Assembly (NCBI GenBank): GCA_025618425.1
Contig: CM046841.1
Coordinates: 7,411,068-7,475,067, forward strand
Length of the DNA stretch: 64,000 nucleotides
Direction: 5' to 3'
Source: Heliocidaris tuberculata
Taxonomy: Eukaryota; Echinodermata; Echinoidea; Camarodonta; Echinometridae
Below the pieces are notes generated by a model. That model had not been told where the DNA came from, made no database searches, and worked only from the letters and a program-made list of their open reading frames with translations. Positions 34,801-48,400 of this stretch are shown piece by piece. Position numbers and translations under genes: made by a program. Numbering within the stretch: position 1 is the stretch's first letter; every line of letters begins with the position of its first letter.

Positions 34801-37800
34801 TGCGATTCTGCATCGTTACATTTCTAGTAATCTTTCTCTTTATTTAATGGCCATGTTTTCTCTAAACAGTTCAAAGTTTATGATTATAATACTCCTAACG
34901 TAATGAAATTTCAAGAATGGAAAGTAACTTCTAGTCATCTTCAAAAATCAATTCGCCATTTTGGAAGTGTTTTTTGGAATTCCTTACCCTCTTTATTAAG
35001 ACAAAAACATTTGAGTTACTATCCACAACAGTATGATTTTCCTTACTTTGTCTCTCCCGCCATAATACTCTATGCCTTCGTGACCATCAACTTGTTAAGC
35101 CTCAATAGAATTTTAATGATGGTCTTTTTTTGTTCTTCTTATTTTGTATCAATTCATGTATTATACCTTGTATTTTCATTTTAAATGCTTTGTATATATT
35201 TTGATGTTGTACGTTTTTTAAATTGGAGAATTAAATAAAGACTAATTGACTGAATAACATTTTCGAAATCATGAAATCGGTGTTCCCGGACGATAATTTG
35301 AATATTTTTAAAAGAAATGCTTAACTTATTTTTTTAATGCAATTTGGATTTCCTAACACTTACTGTAATCTCGAGTCGTCTGTTACTGCTATGATAAATT
35401 CTGTCTGGCTCACTGAAGCTATCATACATAGGATCTGAGTAGTACTCTATGATGCCACGATTGATGATGTAGCCATCAAAGTCAAAGGTCAGATTTGCTG
35501 CCATGACTCTATTTGTAGCTCGTCTCCTTCGAGTAGACATGACAGCGTCAGGAAAGTTTGGCGTAGGACAGATGAGGAGGGTATATGTTCCATTGCAGAG
35601 CTAACGAACAACACAAATAAAGATTAAGTTTTATATTTATCAACTTATGAATTTATTGAATACCGACAGATATGTCACAACATGAAGTAGTAACATGAAA
35701 CCCATTGGTCTTAAAGTTTCATGGTGTGTATACAAGTGCTGTCTTGATTAGTATGTTCTACAACCAGGCAGTCAACAGCTATAAAACTAATGTGCATACA
35801 AGAACATGTGTAGAATGAGTACCTCAGAGTTGCTAGCATCGGTTGTGAGTGACGTAACGACAATCCTGGGTTCCTGGATCAGATCAAATCTTTCTCCTGT
35901 TAATCTGATAAAGAGACCTCCTCTGTATGAAATTAAGAAGCATTTGAAGATTAAAAGAAAAACAATCTGGTTTACAAAAACATATACAAATATCAGGAAG
36001 CTTCAACAGAGAGATTTTTAAAGAAATGATTTTCCTGTATCCACCTTTGTTTGTGATCGGCAGTAGGATCTGAATATTTCATTCATATGTCATGTATATA
36101 GATCGCGTATTCTGTCTCAAATACTGAAAGTCACAGCAATTTTTGTCTTTGATAAGAAATGCTTATTTTCAGCCGATTCATACATTTTCGGAGTAAGGAA
36201 CACAACAATATGTACATTTTTCACACGACAAAAACTGTATGTGCACATTGTCACATCCTCAATAAAAAACTGTTGACGTTAGAGATATTTTCAATGCTAA
36301 TCTTCTTTTTATAAGATAAACTTAGGAAAATATATTACGAAATATTGCCAGATATTGCCAGATATTGATCCTTAGTTCTGATAATTGCAAAGATCCCTGC
36401 GACCCCCAAAGAAATGAAAATATTGTTGCTTACGACATGACAGACTTAGTCCTGTCAATGTCATCAATCCTGGGATTTGGATGGTAGGTAAAGGTGTAGT
36501 CCTCAAATGTTTTTTCCACTCCATCGAATGCCATGGTCAAGAGTACATATATTTGTTCATTCATTGGAATGCTGCTTGTGATACAGGTCGCAATCGTATC
36601 TCCAAAAATCCTGCACAATAACAAAGACATGCATTTAATCGGACAAAGTCAATGAAATACTGCGCCTACAAATAGAAACAGATATATCAATACTGTAAAT
36701 CATTCCGGTAATTACTGTGCAGAACGGTGAATACCTGTGAGAGTTAGAGTGTTAAACTGTAGCTCTATTCCCCCCCCCCCCCCTTCTCTCTGTCTCTCTG
36801 TCTCTCTGTCTCTCTGTCTCTCTGTCCTTACGGGGGTATGGTTGAGTTTTGGTATTTCTGTTTCTGTCTGAACTAAGATTATGTTTTGCAATCGTTTCAG
36901 TGTTATGCACATGTACATGTAGGTACTGTAGCGAAGAATGCAATTTTTTTCCTTTTTAACTAATCTTTGAGGGCGTTCTCGGGCGCGTGTGTGCTTGTTT
37001 GTGTGACTTTTTGAATACTGCTTAATACTTATAATAAACATTTCTCGGTTATTCTTCACTCCTTAACATGGCGTTCCCATCATTAAAACTCGTTTCCGAT
37101 CGCATATACTATAATGTTCAAGTACGAAAACTATATTAAAAACAAGATATGGCCATGACACTGATGCTATTGATCAGACACTGGATATTGATAATACTCA
37201 CAAATCGCTGCATTCTGCATCTCCAAACCAAGCTACAATGTCCCGTCCCGAGTCCAGGTACATCCCAGTGATAGTGATCTCAGTACCACCTGCTACCTGC
37301 CCCTCTCTTGGACTAAACCCTGATATTATAGGATTCTACATGATTAAATGATATGATGGTATTGTTTTTGAAAAAAATATTTCTACTAGCCTTCAAAAAA
37401 CACACACATGTCAACTTTGTACATGTATGCTTCCGGTCAATAATCTTGACAAAGATTTGTGAAATATGGATTTGTTAACTGATCGTTAAAATCTGAACTA
37501 AAACTGTTTACACTGCCTTTGAAAAAAAAATATGATGAGAAAAGCACAAAGATGAAGAGGTGAGGGCAGAAAATTTCGAATAGAATTAATTAATTTCTCT
37601 ATTTAACATAACTATTATATGATTTCAATAGCTAAACTTTTTTTTCTTTGCTCAATAATGTAACCTATGCAAATACCATTGTTGTCGATATTGCTAAAAA
37701 TCTCATTACTTGTTTCACAGAATTTTTTGATTGATTTATAGATACCATGAAGCAAAGGCATGAGAAATGTTTACCATCAGTTTATTGGCCCTTTTTATCA

Positions 37801-40800
37801 ATGACAAAAATATGTTTAAATCAGTGTTTTCAATCCATAATTTAAATCAGTAATTTTACTTCAATACAGATGATTCATATTGCCTCCAATTTTCAAACCT
37901 CAAGTAGAGATGCAATAGGCTACTTTAATGCACTCACTCTGTAATGGAATTCCTCAGTACTCTCTCCTGTTTTATCGCCCTCACCAGATCTTACTGTGAT
38001 GTCAATTCGTCCTGATGTAATTTCGGTAGATATACCTGTCATACAGCTTACACTATTGAAAGAAAAAGTGAACATAAAGTAATGTAGCATATAGCATGGC
38101 TAAATCATTCATATGATTCTATCAATGAATGTCCTATATCTTAACCAAACACATTTAAACTTTTATCAAATTCAATCAATTCTTATTCCTTAAAAAGTAT
38201 ACTCATTCTAAGCCAAATAGGAATTGCGTTTTGTTATTTGGATGTACATGCATCATGTTGAATGACTTGTCAATTTTATTTTGTTGGACAAAGCATGATT
38301 AACAAACTGATGTTTAAAAAAAACTTAATAAGCTTTAGGAGTTGGAGCAAGGGACCGAATAACAAGCTTTACAAATGCCAATGCAACTGGTATTTTGTTC
38401 AAGTTTGTCATTGGGTTTGTATGCCATAAAAATCCCTCTTGACTGGCCCTTGATGAAATATATGTGTGTCAACTCGTAAATACATAGCATCGAACGTATT
38501 ACAGAATGTACAATAGTTACCTCTGTCCTGGTTGATAAAATAACCCCATGTCAGTCAAATCACACTCTAAGTCTTGAATGAGAATTTCTAGTACATCATC
38601 AAATTCTACTCCTAGGTCAGTTCCTTGAAGTTCCAATCTTGTCCGACCATTGATAGAGGCTGATAAGGGATAAAACTTTAGAAAAGGGGTCTAAAGATTA
38701 AATTCCTATTGTTCTTTTTCAAATCTTTCGGGTTTTCATGTCACTCTTTAGTGGTTGTGATGAACAAATCTTACTTACTGCCGTGCACATCATTTCTATT
38801 CATGGAGTTTTGTTAATACTTAAAGTGATATTTAATATTTACTTCAATATGTAAATCCCTTATACTATGATTAAAATAAACTTTTATCCAAGTTTGAAGA
38901 TTAATTCTTTTAAACGTGAATTGTTAATATTTCAATCTCCCACTGTCTGTTAGCTTATTTTAGGTGACTGGCATATTAACGGAATGCTTTATCATCAAAG
39001 GGTTCATCATTAGAATGATTAGAAAAAACTTGATTAAATTTGTTCTGAATGGTATTATTTACAGTAGTATGTACAGTGTGGAAATTGTGGAAATCATAAT
39101 ACATATACAGTGCATCCCGGAAAAATGAAACCCTAAAACAAAGGCTAATTGTGAACAAACTATAAACTGTATAAATATGTTTCTTTGTTTTTCATAAAGT
39201 ACAAGTAATTTGATTTTAAATGATACATCGATGGCATTAATCAATTCATTCTTCACAGAAGAACATTGTTCTAAATAGGGTATATACAAATCCATTTGTG
39301 CTAAATTGTGGTAAATCCTTGAAAACGTCAGTATCAAGCATGTCTAGTGCAAACATGATGTAACATGCGTAAGGAAAATGTGAGCTTTAAAATATATGAT
39401 ACAAAAGATTCACATAATGTCATGATATGCATTCAATCAGAATTTTTCATAGAATATTGGACAACCCCTGAATTTTCCCAAATCAATGAATATCCATCGA
39501 GGGATGAAAAAGTTCCCCCTTTTGTAAAGGAAAAAGGTTCTCATCCTGAGGAGGAGGATTGCTATAATCTTTTTTTTTCCCCTGCTTCATGTGCCCTTAA
39601 TGCCATACTTTACCATTTGATGACAATGGAAGGTGCCACTTAATTAAAATTTTAATGAAAATGTCACCTTGCTCTCTGCTTTGTTCTTTTAAGAAGTTGC
39701 AGTTCTGAACAATAGTAATGATAATAATAAATGTTTCCTATACAGCGCCTTACCAGTTACAATGTAACCGACCAAGCGCTTACAGCTTTATTACCCTGGT
39801 CAACGGAATAAATTCAGATTCAATGCAAACGTTGTCCATAATGACTGCAGGTACCATTTCAGGATAAAGTAAACCCTTTTTTGACCCCCATAAATACAAT
39901 CAACAAAAAAGTCGATCATCTTTTATTTCCTGATGAGGGAATTATCCCTTTCTAACCTCTTTTATTAATAGAAGCGCATGAAATTAATCTTCTCATTGGT
40001 CTTAAAGTTTCCTTCAGGTCATGTTCGCAAGTGATCCTAACATGTTCACTGTTTCCCCCAAATCGGGTACAAGGTGTTATTTGAAAGCAAAATACCGGTA
40101 GTTCTACTTTATGGAAAACAGATAATTGGGGTCATAGCGCGCATAGTTTGGTCACAATAACCTTATCTTTAGGGTTTCGTGTGTTTTTTTTAGACACACT
40201 GTAGAGGAGTATGAATATGTGATATCTTACATATCTCGACTTTATATGTGATGTGCCATGGATTGAGCATAGAGTGCACAGCACAGTGGTTTACTTACAT
40301 CAGTGATAACTGGTGAAGAACAGAGATGGGTCTCATTCTGACTGAGAAACTGATTAGTTTGACAAACATCACTTTGAATGACATTGCAGTCATTACCACA
40401 CCAACCACAGTTCAAGATTGGTGGGGTTGCTTCTGGGGACAGGCATCGACTGCAACTTCCACTGTTAACCGAACACTTGTAGACGGTCACTTTATAGAAG
40501 GAGAACAAAATGAAAAATTAATTAAACACGGAAGTAGGGTGACTTTGCATATTTCAAACTTTTGGTATCTAATCATTGTAGTACTTTTACTACCCAACCA
40601 CTTTCAACTGATAAAAAGTTCATTGACTCTCTCTTTTTTTTCCACGATCCTTGATGTTTTCACTGAGTGCATCTATTTGTACTGATCAAATATCATTTCC
40701 TGATGAAAATTTTAAACAACGATATTTTTTGTTTGACGTAGTATTTTATTTTGTAAAATCTTTCTCTCACTCTCTCTCTCTCTCTCTCTGTCTAATATAT

Positions 40801-41181
40801 ATGAATATGCTTAGTTCCAACAACAGTTCATTTCAACCCAGTTTCTTGCTTAATTAGGCCTAGGGTAATAGTACAGATACCGCTAAAATGACAGCTATTG
40901 TCATTTTAAGGGTATATATATTTATATACTATTACCTCGACCTAAATATGGCAACATGGTCTATCAAACCCTAACCACAAATAGCTCTTTAAAAAATTGC
41001 CATATTTCGGTCCAGGTAATAGTATATAAATACATATACCCCTAAAATTACAAAAGCTGTCATTTTAGCTGTATCTGTACTATGACCCTATTCAATTAAG
41101 CAGGAGACTAGGTTGGTTTATTTACAGATCCAAAAATTTTCGGAAGCCTCTTCCTTTATCAAGTGGAGAACAGATAACAGA

Positions 41182-41213
<32 letters not shown>

Positions 41214-41216
41214 ACG

Positions 41217-41266
<50 letters not shown>

Positions 41267-42465
41267 CACACACACACTCAACCAAAAAAGTAAGTCCTCC
41301 CCCCCCCCCAGCATTTTTTCATATATCTCAAAAATATTTTGCCGATTTTGATCTCGCAAACGGTAATGGATGCGGAATTTTCTTACGCACATTGTGAATG
41401 GTAAATGGTTGCCATAGAATTACGTTTTCATTATCGAAAAATGTATTTCTGATACAAAGTGCAAAAAAAGTTGCACTTTCAGTTTTATATGGCATATTGG
41501 GTACATTTTGCATATGAGAAAGCATCTTCACTGAAGATGACCTGACCCACAAATCTGTTATGTCATTCATTGTTCTTAGTGGAACCATTTTTCAAAAGCA
41601 TGCATTTTTCTGGAACAATTGGCCTTTCAATATGTAATTGTTGGCTGGCGCGGCAGAACGCCGGGCTCGGACAATGGAAGTGGGGGGGGGGGGGGGGGGG
41701 GGACTGTTGTCCGCCAAACAAAAGGTACCCTCAAATGGATGGATACTTCAGATTAACTAATAGAATGAAAATATCCTAGAGGATTAGTATTTCTCTTCTC
41801 CATGGGTAGGAAGGTTTTGAAAAAAATGTTCTGGCAGTAATGGCCTCTGGGATAATCGTCCAGAAGGTATACCTAATTGTCTGGTTAAACCATGTCCACT
41901 TCTCTAGAGGCAGTTTGTTCATTTGTTGGTGGAAAATTGCTACTTGTGATGATAGCAATCATGCCTTGTGGCATGCTGTCCATAAGGTGTTGCATTTTTT
42001 TTTCTCTTCACCACAGCTCATTCATGTACATGTAGTTAAAATCTTTTCTTTTTTGATATCTTCAATCTTCTATTGTCTTTAATTTTCATATCACTCCAAA
42101 TGTTCTCAATAGAATAATGAGCAGGCCATAGTGCTCAAACCAAGACAAGTAATACTTGAAATTCATCCTCTCAAACATTTATAGTATCTTATGTGGTAAA
42201 AGAAAACCTTTCTGATATTAAAATGGGGGGGGGGGGGTAATTGTCTGCATGGGGAAATTTATCCGGGGTAGTTTGCCCCTTGCTTTAGTCAACCTAGTGG
42301 TCATTATCCTGGGGTAATTGTCACAAAGGTAATTGTAATGGGGAGTAGTAGTCCATTAATAATGAATTAGCTGTTAATAATCATTTTCCTAGTTCCACAG
42401 ACAATGGACTTAACACTACATATGCCTCCAAATGCAACTGGTATAATATTTTTTTCCAGGGCTTC

Positions 42466-42497
<32 letters not shown>

Positions 42498-45400
42498 GAA
42501 ATGTCACTATGAGACGGTCGTAGCTTTTATTGTCCTCCTTTATTTGTCAAGCTTTCGATCAATGATCTTCATCAGGACTGTATAAAAAACACAAAATGAT
42601 GGCTGACACTTACATTTCTTTCAATATACCTTTCACTAAAACAACTATGAGTGACCACCAGCGTTGTGTTCGAGGAACATTTCTTACAATATATTATAGC
42701 CCTGAAAAAAAATTTATTTGACCAGTTGCATTTGCATACATATAGATAAAATGTGAAAGGAAATGAGAGAAAAATGGCTGCGAAGCTTAAATCAAAGTTC
42801 CCCAGAGCTGTCCTCACTGTATTATACAGTGATTCCCAGAAAAAGCGAAACTCGGAAACAGCTGTTTGTATTAATCCTGTATTTTGCTTTCAATTGATAC
42901 CTTGATGGCATCCATCTGTACATGCCTGACCGAGCAGCATCATACACATACTGAAAATGGCATGTAAATCCCCAGTTGTGCCAGATTTTGGTAAAACCGT
43001 GAAAACGTTGAGATCACGCGCGAACACGACTCGGAATCATTAACTTTAAAACCTTGTGAGAAGATTGTTTTCATGTACTTCCATAAATAATGAGGGTAAG
43101 GTTTATGCCCTCGTAATCTATTAGGATGCCCTCGTAATCTATAAAGGATGGTTGAGTTTTTGTTGATGGATGGGGTAAAGAAAAAACTGCAATTGTTATG
43201 AACAGCGATTTTTGCATTATTCAGAACCGCAACTTCTTTAAAAAGAACAAAACGGACAGCAATTAGCATTAAAAAATAAGTAAGAATCACATAAACCAGA
43301 AATATATCAGATAATGGCAATTTCTAACATCGCGAGGGGCACTTTTTCGTCGCTCGAGGGATATCTATTAATTTGGGAAAATATGGATAATTGGTATCGG
43401 CCCTTGTTTCATGTATTAAGATTAAGTTTCGAAATCATGATTGGGTGCATATCATGACACACTGGGAATCTCGTGTATCATATCTTTTAAAGGAGAATTA
43501 ACCCCAGAATATAAAGGTACTTATGTTCAAAGGTGTAATACATTCCTCCTCATTGGCCTGTATCACTTTAGAAATAAAATATCAGAAAGGATTTAAATCA
43601 GGACATTATAGCACACAGTATCAACTGCTAACACTTTACATGAGTGCTGCCATTTTCTTGACGATATGGAATTGTACATGAACCATTGGAAACCGTTCCG
43701 TATAGATATTTTTAATCCTAGAGCTAAATTGCTTCTCTTCATTACAAAAAAATCCCCATACATGGTGGAAAATACATAACAGGTGTATACATATATTCTA
43801 AAATTTGAAATTTATAGATTTTTTATTAAATTCTCTGGTTTTGCTAAATAGAAATCGATTTCTTAGGCTTTCCTTGCAGAGCAGAACATAATTTATACAA
43901 CGCGCGATCTCAAAGCAGGTGAATGCATAGTTTGTCACTATTGACGGTCGGGAAAGTTATCATCCATAAATTTGAATTAATTTTCACCGTCGCGTACGTC
44001 ATAGTATCAAGAAAATAGATTTATATTTAGTAAAATAGTAATTTTCAAAGAAATATAAAACACATTTTCGTTTTCAGAATATATGTATATATCTGTTAAA
44101 TATTTTAAATCTCAAATGGGATTTTGTATCAGGAAAAAAGACAATTTTGCAACTGGATTAAAAATATCTTTATGTGCACATCAAGAAAATCGCAGCCCCC
44201 AGGTATCGCTAGTAGACGATAAATTTTGCAGAGAAAATCTTAATTTATACCCATCTCGTATATTTTAATGCAAAACTACGTGGGACAACAAGAAGAAATA
44301 CATTACATCTTTGAATATAAGCACATTTATATTTTGAGGTTAATTCCCCTTTAAAGGATACATTTCGCTTACGCCCTGTTCTCATGTGATACCAATGTTT
44401 TCAAGGTTTTACCAAAATTTGGGACAAATTGATTTTTACATGCCATTTCCAAAATACTGTTGCTCTCTGAAGTGTGTTTGAATTGATGCCATCAATTTAT
44501 CCAATGACGCCAGTTTTTACGAGAAACACAGGAATATATCAATAAATCCCGGCACACACAAAGCGTCATTTCCAATGCGTCAGTACCTGCGCTAATCGAG
44601 CCTTTGAAGGCTATTGACCGAGACGCCAGTTTTTAAAAGTATTTTGCAGTCTTTAATTTGCAATCACCTTTCAAACGATATCACTCTTTCATGACGCGCA
44701 AAGGATTGTACAATTCACTAACGTCAGCATGATTTAGGCTCACAGTTTGTTAACAATGAGCCTTTACTTTGGGGGTTCATTTTTTTTCTTTGACGCACTG
44801 TATATATTGACATAAATACATGTAACGGCATTTTTACATACGATAACGTTTGATCATACCATATGTTTCCGTCGGATCGTCTACGTTGTACTGTCCATTC
44901 CAATGCACAGAGACACTAACATTCTTCTGAAGGACGTTCTCATTATACATGTACTGAAATAGATAGTGAAAAAATACAAATTACAAAAATTTTCGCCTAT
45001 TTCAATGCCCTTTTGGTTTCTTATCTACTCGTTTAATATCCATTTGGTTCCATTGGAAAATGCAGGTAAGAATCACCGGGAGATTTGACACAGGATCAGA
45101 ATACTTAACCAATGCAGTAGACAAAACAATAAGCAGTACAACTTGACACAGGACCAATGAATAATTACCTAATTTCTACGCCAGTTGAGTTGTTGATTGA
45201 TATTTATAACTACAGCGCCACCTGTGTTGACTGTATGTATATGTCCGGCTGACACTACCAACGCTATACTGCTATACTGTAATAAAGCTTTATCAATCTG
45301 TACTACAAAGTTGCACCCGATTCTTTCTTTATTTCGAGGTGGCAGCGCTGGATTTCGAGCCACAGCCTAAGTAATACTCGCTCCATGCTGGGAGGAACTT

Positions 45401-48400
45401 TGTTGGGTAAACTACAGCCGGGTGCACCGTAAATATAAGTTTTAATAGTATCAGTGAGCTTTAAAGTAGTGTGCAGTCCCACAGCCTTACAATGGCGTGT
45501 GCTATGCCCAAAGTACCCAAGCAATGGTGCTTGGGCAAGGTGGAAACCATTACCTCATTTGAGAGTTGGAGACAGATTCTCCTATATACCCTAAACCTAG
45601 ACCCTCACTTGCTCCCTTCTTGAATGAATCAGTTACATGGGGCAAGAAGACAAAATCAAATCTTACGAGGGGTTTCGTGGATGACACTCCCTCAACCCCT
45701 TCAGAGTCGCGCAAAACTGCCCAACAAAAGGCTAACCTGTTAGATTTAATGCTTGGCCAGATAGCCAATTTCTGCCCTGTGATTGCTAGAAACTCCATTG
45801 TTCACAATTTCAGATCACTGAATGACATCTGGGCAACAATAAGGCTCCAGAGATAAGAGACCAGAGGATTTGTATCAGAAAATACTTGCCTTTTTAGAGG
45901 ATAACTTGTTGACATCTGGTGGGGGTATCACCCATCACGGTGATCCTATCCTTGAGGATGAAGAGCTCACACCGACAATCGAGAATTTCATTATTTTGCA
46001 CTGGCTTCACTTGTTGCACCCAGACCTCCCCAAGGTAGTTAAGCAGAGGAATGGCACAGAGCTCCGGTCACGAACCCTTGCCTCTCTCAAGCCTCAGATT
46101 TCCCAAGCCCTTACTAGTCTTCTAGAATCGGTTGAGTGTTCTAGGGCCATGCGTACAGCTGCCTTTCCACCTCGCAGTCGAAACCAGTCTACTCCCACTG
46201 CGCAATCGCGGACTCCAACTTTCGCTCCATGCCTGCCAAGTCTTGCCCCCTCTGTGTTCAGGCTGGTCGCCCAAGTAACCATTTCTAGGGTGTATGTCCC
46301 TACCTCCCTGAAACTGATAGGCGCTACATGGCCAAAGCCCGGAAGGTTGCCAAGATATTTGACAATGAGGGAGTCCCAACAGTTGACTTTCAACCTTAGG
46401 AATTTCGTGTTGAATCTGATTCTTTGTCTGCTCCAGACCAGGAGGAAACTTCCTCCAAATTGCGTGTCCAGGTGCGTCAGTCTCCATATTTCGATAACTT
46501 TTATAACCATCATGCCGTTTGTATTACACTTGATGGTGGTGCTACTGGTAATATGATGCGTGCCTCTACGGCCCATGCCCTAGGTTGTAATGTGTCCCCC
46601 ACCTCCCAGTCGGCCCACCAGGTTGATGGATCATCCCCCTTGCAGGTCACTGGTGAAACCCGTCGTTCTTTGTGTCGTGGTAGCCATGTGTTTTATTTCG
46701 AGATATTGGTCGTTGAGAATCTCGATGTTGACGTTCTGGCTGGCACTCCATTTATGGAGCGTAACGATGTGGCTATTCGGCCAGCTAAGCGGCAGATTAC
46801 CTTAGCCGATGGCACTGTGTATGCATATGGTTCCAATGGTAAGCTTACGGCTGGTCATGCAGTACGCCGTGCCTATGTTCTTCGTGCCCCTCCTCAAACA
46901 ACCACCCTCTAGCCAGGTGAGTTTCTTGAGCTTGCCCTCCCTCCAAATTTCGCAGATGATGAGACCCTGGTCTTGGAGCCTCGTACATATTCCCCACCTA
47001 CCCCCACACTGACAGAGTTTTTTCCAGCCCCCAGCATAGTCTCGATCAGGTCGCCCCGCTCATCACGAATCAGAATGCTGTACTCTCTATGTCACCTAGA
47101 GGGAAAGGACCTCCCCAGTCTTCTAAGCCTGTGGTTGTGGATCCCGATGGTATTCTTCCCTCTAAGGCTAGGACTGATTTTCAGTCTCTTCATGCTGAGT
47201 ATGATGGTGTGTTTAGCCCTTCATTCAAGGGCTATAATGGTGCTCCTGGGCCGTTCCAGGCTGTTGTGAACATGGGCCCGGTACAACCACCACAGTGCAA
47301 GGGCCGCCTCCCCTTATATTCCCGTAATAGTGTGTAAGATATGTGAACTTTATGCTCAAATCCGGCAGAAAGCATGAAATTTGGCAAATAGGGGTATTTT
47401 GGGGTGCTGATTTCAAAAATTGCCGGCCACAAGCGATCTGACCACTGGGTCGGCCGCCATCTTGGATTTCAAAATGGCCGCCATTGAAAATCTTTAAAAA
47501 CCGTTATCTCCAGTTTCACAAGACCCGTGGCACAGAAATTTGGCAAATAGGGGTATTTTGGGGTGCTGATTTCAAAAATTGCCGGCCACAAGCGATCTGA
47601 CCACTGGGTCGGCCGCCATCTTGGATTTCAAAATGGCCGCCACTGAAAATCTTTAAAAACCGTTATCTCCAGTTCCACAAGACCCGTGCCACAGAAATTT
47701 GGCAAATAGGGGTATTTTGGGGTGCTGATTTCAAAAATTGCCGGCCACAAGTGATCTGACCACTGGGTCGGCCGCCATCTTGGATTTCAAAATGGCCGCC
47801 ATTGAAAATCTTTAAAAACCGTTATCTCCAGTTTTACAAGACCCGTGGCACAGAAATTTGGCAAATAGGGGTATTTTGGGGTGCTGATTTCAAAAATTGC
47901 CGGCCACAAGCGATCTGACCACTGGGTCGGCCGCCATCTTGGATTTTAAAATGGCCGCCATTGAAAATCTTTAAAAACCGTTATCTCCAGTTTCACAAGA
48001 CCCGTGGCACAGAAATTTGGCAAATAGGGGTATTTTAGGGTGCTGATTTCAAAAATTGCCGGCCTCAAGCGATCTGACCACTGGGTCGGCCGCCACCTTG
48101 GATACAAATACCACACCCGATACAGATCATTTTTAAGGAAGAATGAAGTACAAGCCAGTTCAAATGAAACTTTGCAACCAGAATCAGTAGCATTGGCAGA
48201 ACTGGTGTCCTGTTTGGAAGAAATGAAGTGCACAGATGGTAGCTATACTGTGTTCAAGTTAGCAGATTTCGTAAAGCTTTATACAGAACGTTTAGTGCAA
48301 CTGGGAGGCGATGCTTCAAAGAGGATTAATTCGACTCCAAGATGGCGGCCGACCCAGTGGTCAGATTGCTTGTGGCCGGCAATTTTTGAAATCAGCACCC

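Larger units (their letters stand above)
31640..35255 (+). pseudogene. Decayed CR1-like LINE (ORF2 fragments)
   Basis: Fragments in order: linker [20 protein letters not shown] (31805-31865), RT blocks [15 protein letters not shown] (about 32370), [20 protein letters not shown] (about 32530), a [10 protein letters not shown] block (about 32810), [12 protein letters not shown] (about 33190), then [10 protein letters not shown]. The C-terminal part follows at 34613-35000 with YCNFVWASM and FWNSLPSLL. There are many shifts and stops. It ends AATTGACTGAATA after AATTAAATAAAG. A SINE (32905) and a TIR element (33565) are inserted in it. Endonuclease not seen, so it is 5'-truncated. Confidence 0.8.

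Noticed and set aside
39365..39643. 92-codon plus-strand ORF
   Set aside because: Lies inside a non-autonomous TIR element; the equivalent part of copy 1 does not encode the same peptide.
41113..41397. 94-codon ORF
   Set aside because: Mostly translated CA and TA microsatellite.
45340..45357. Fragment of a tRNA-Leu gene
   Set aside because: Only the 3' complement is present, at the right distance from an LTR; a primer-binding site explains it better.
46094..46576. 160-codon minus-strand ORF
   Set aside because: Antisense shadow of the gag and protease region of the LTR element.
47376..48103. CRISPR-like regular repeat array
   Set aside because: The 159-bp units are contiguous with no unique spacers, and the genome is eukaryotic.
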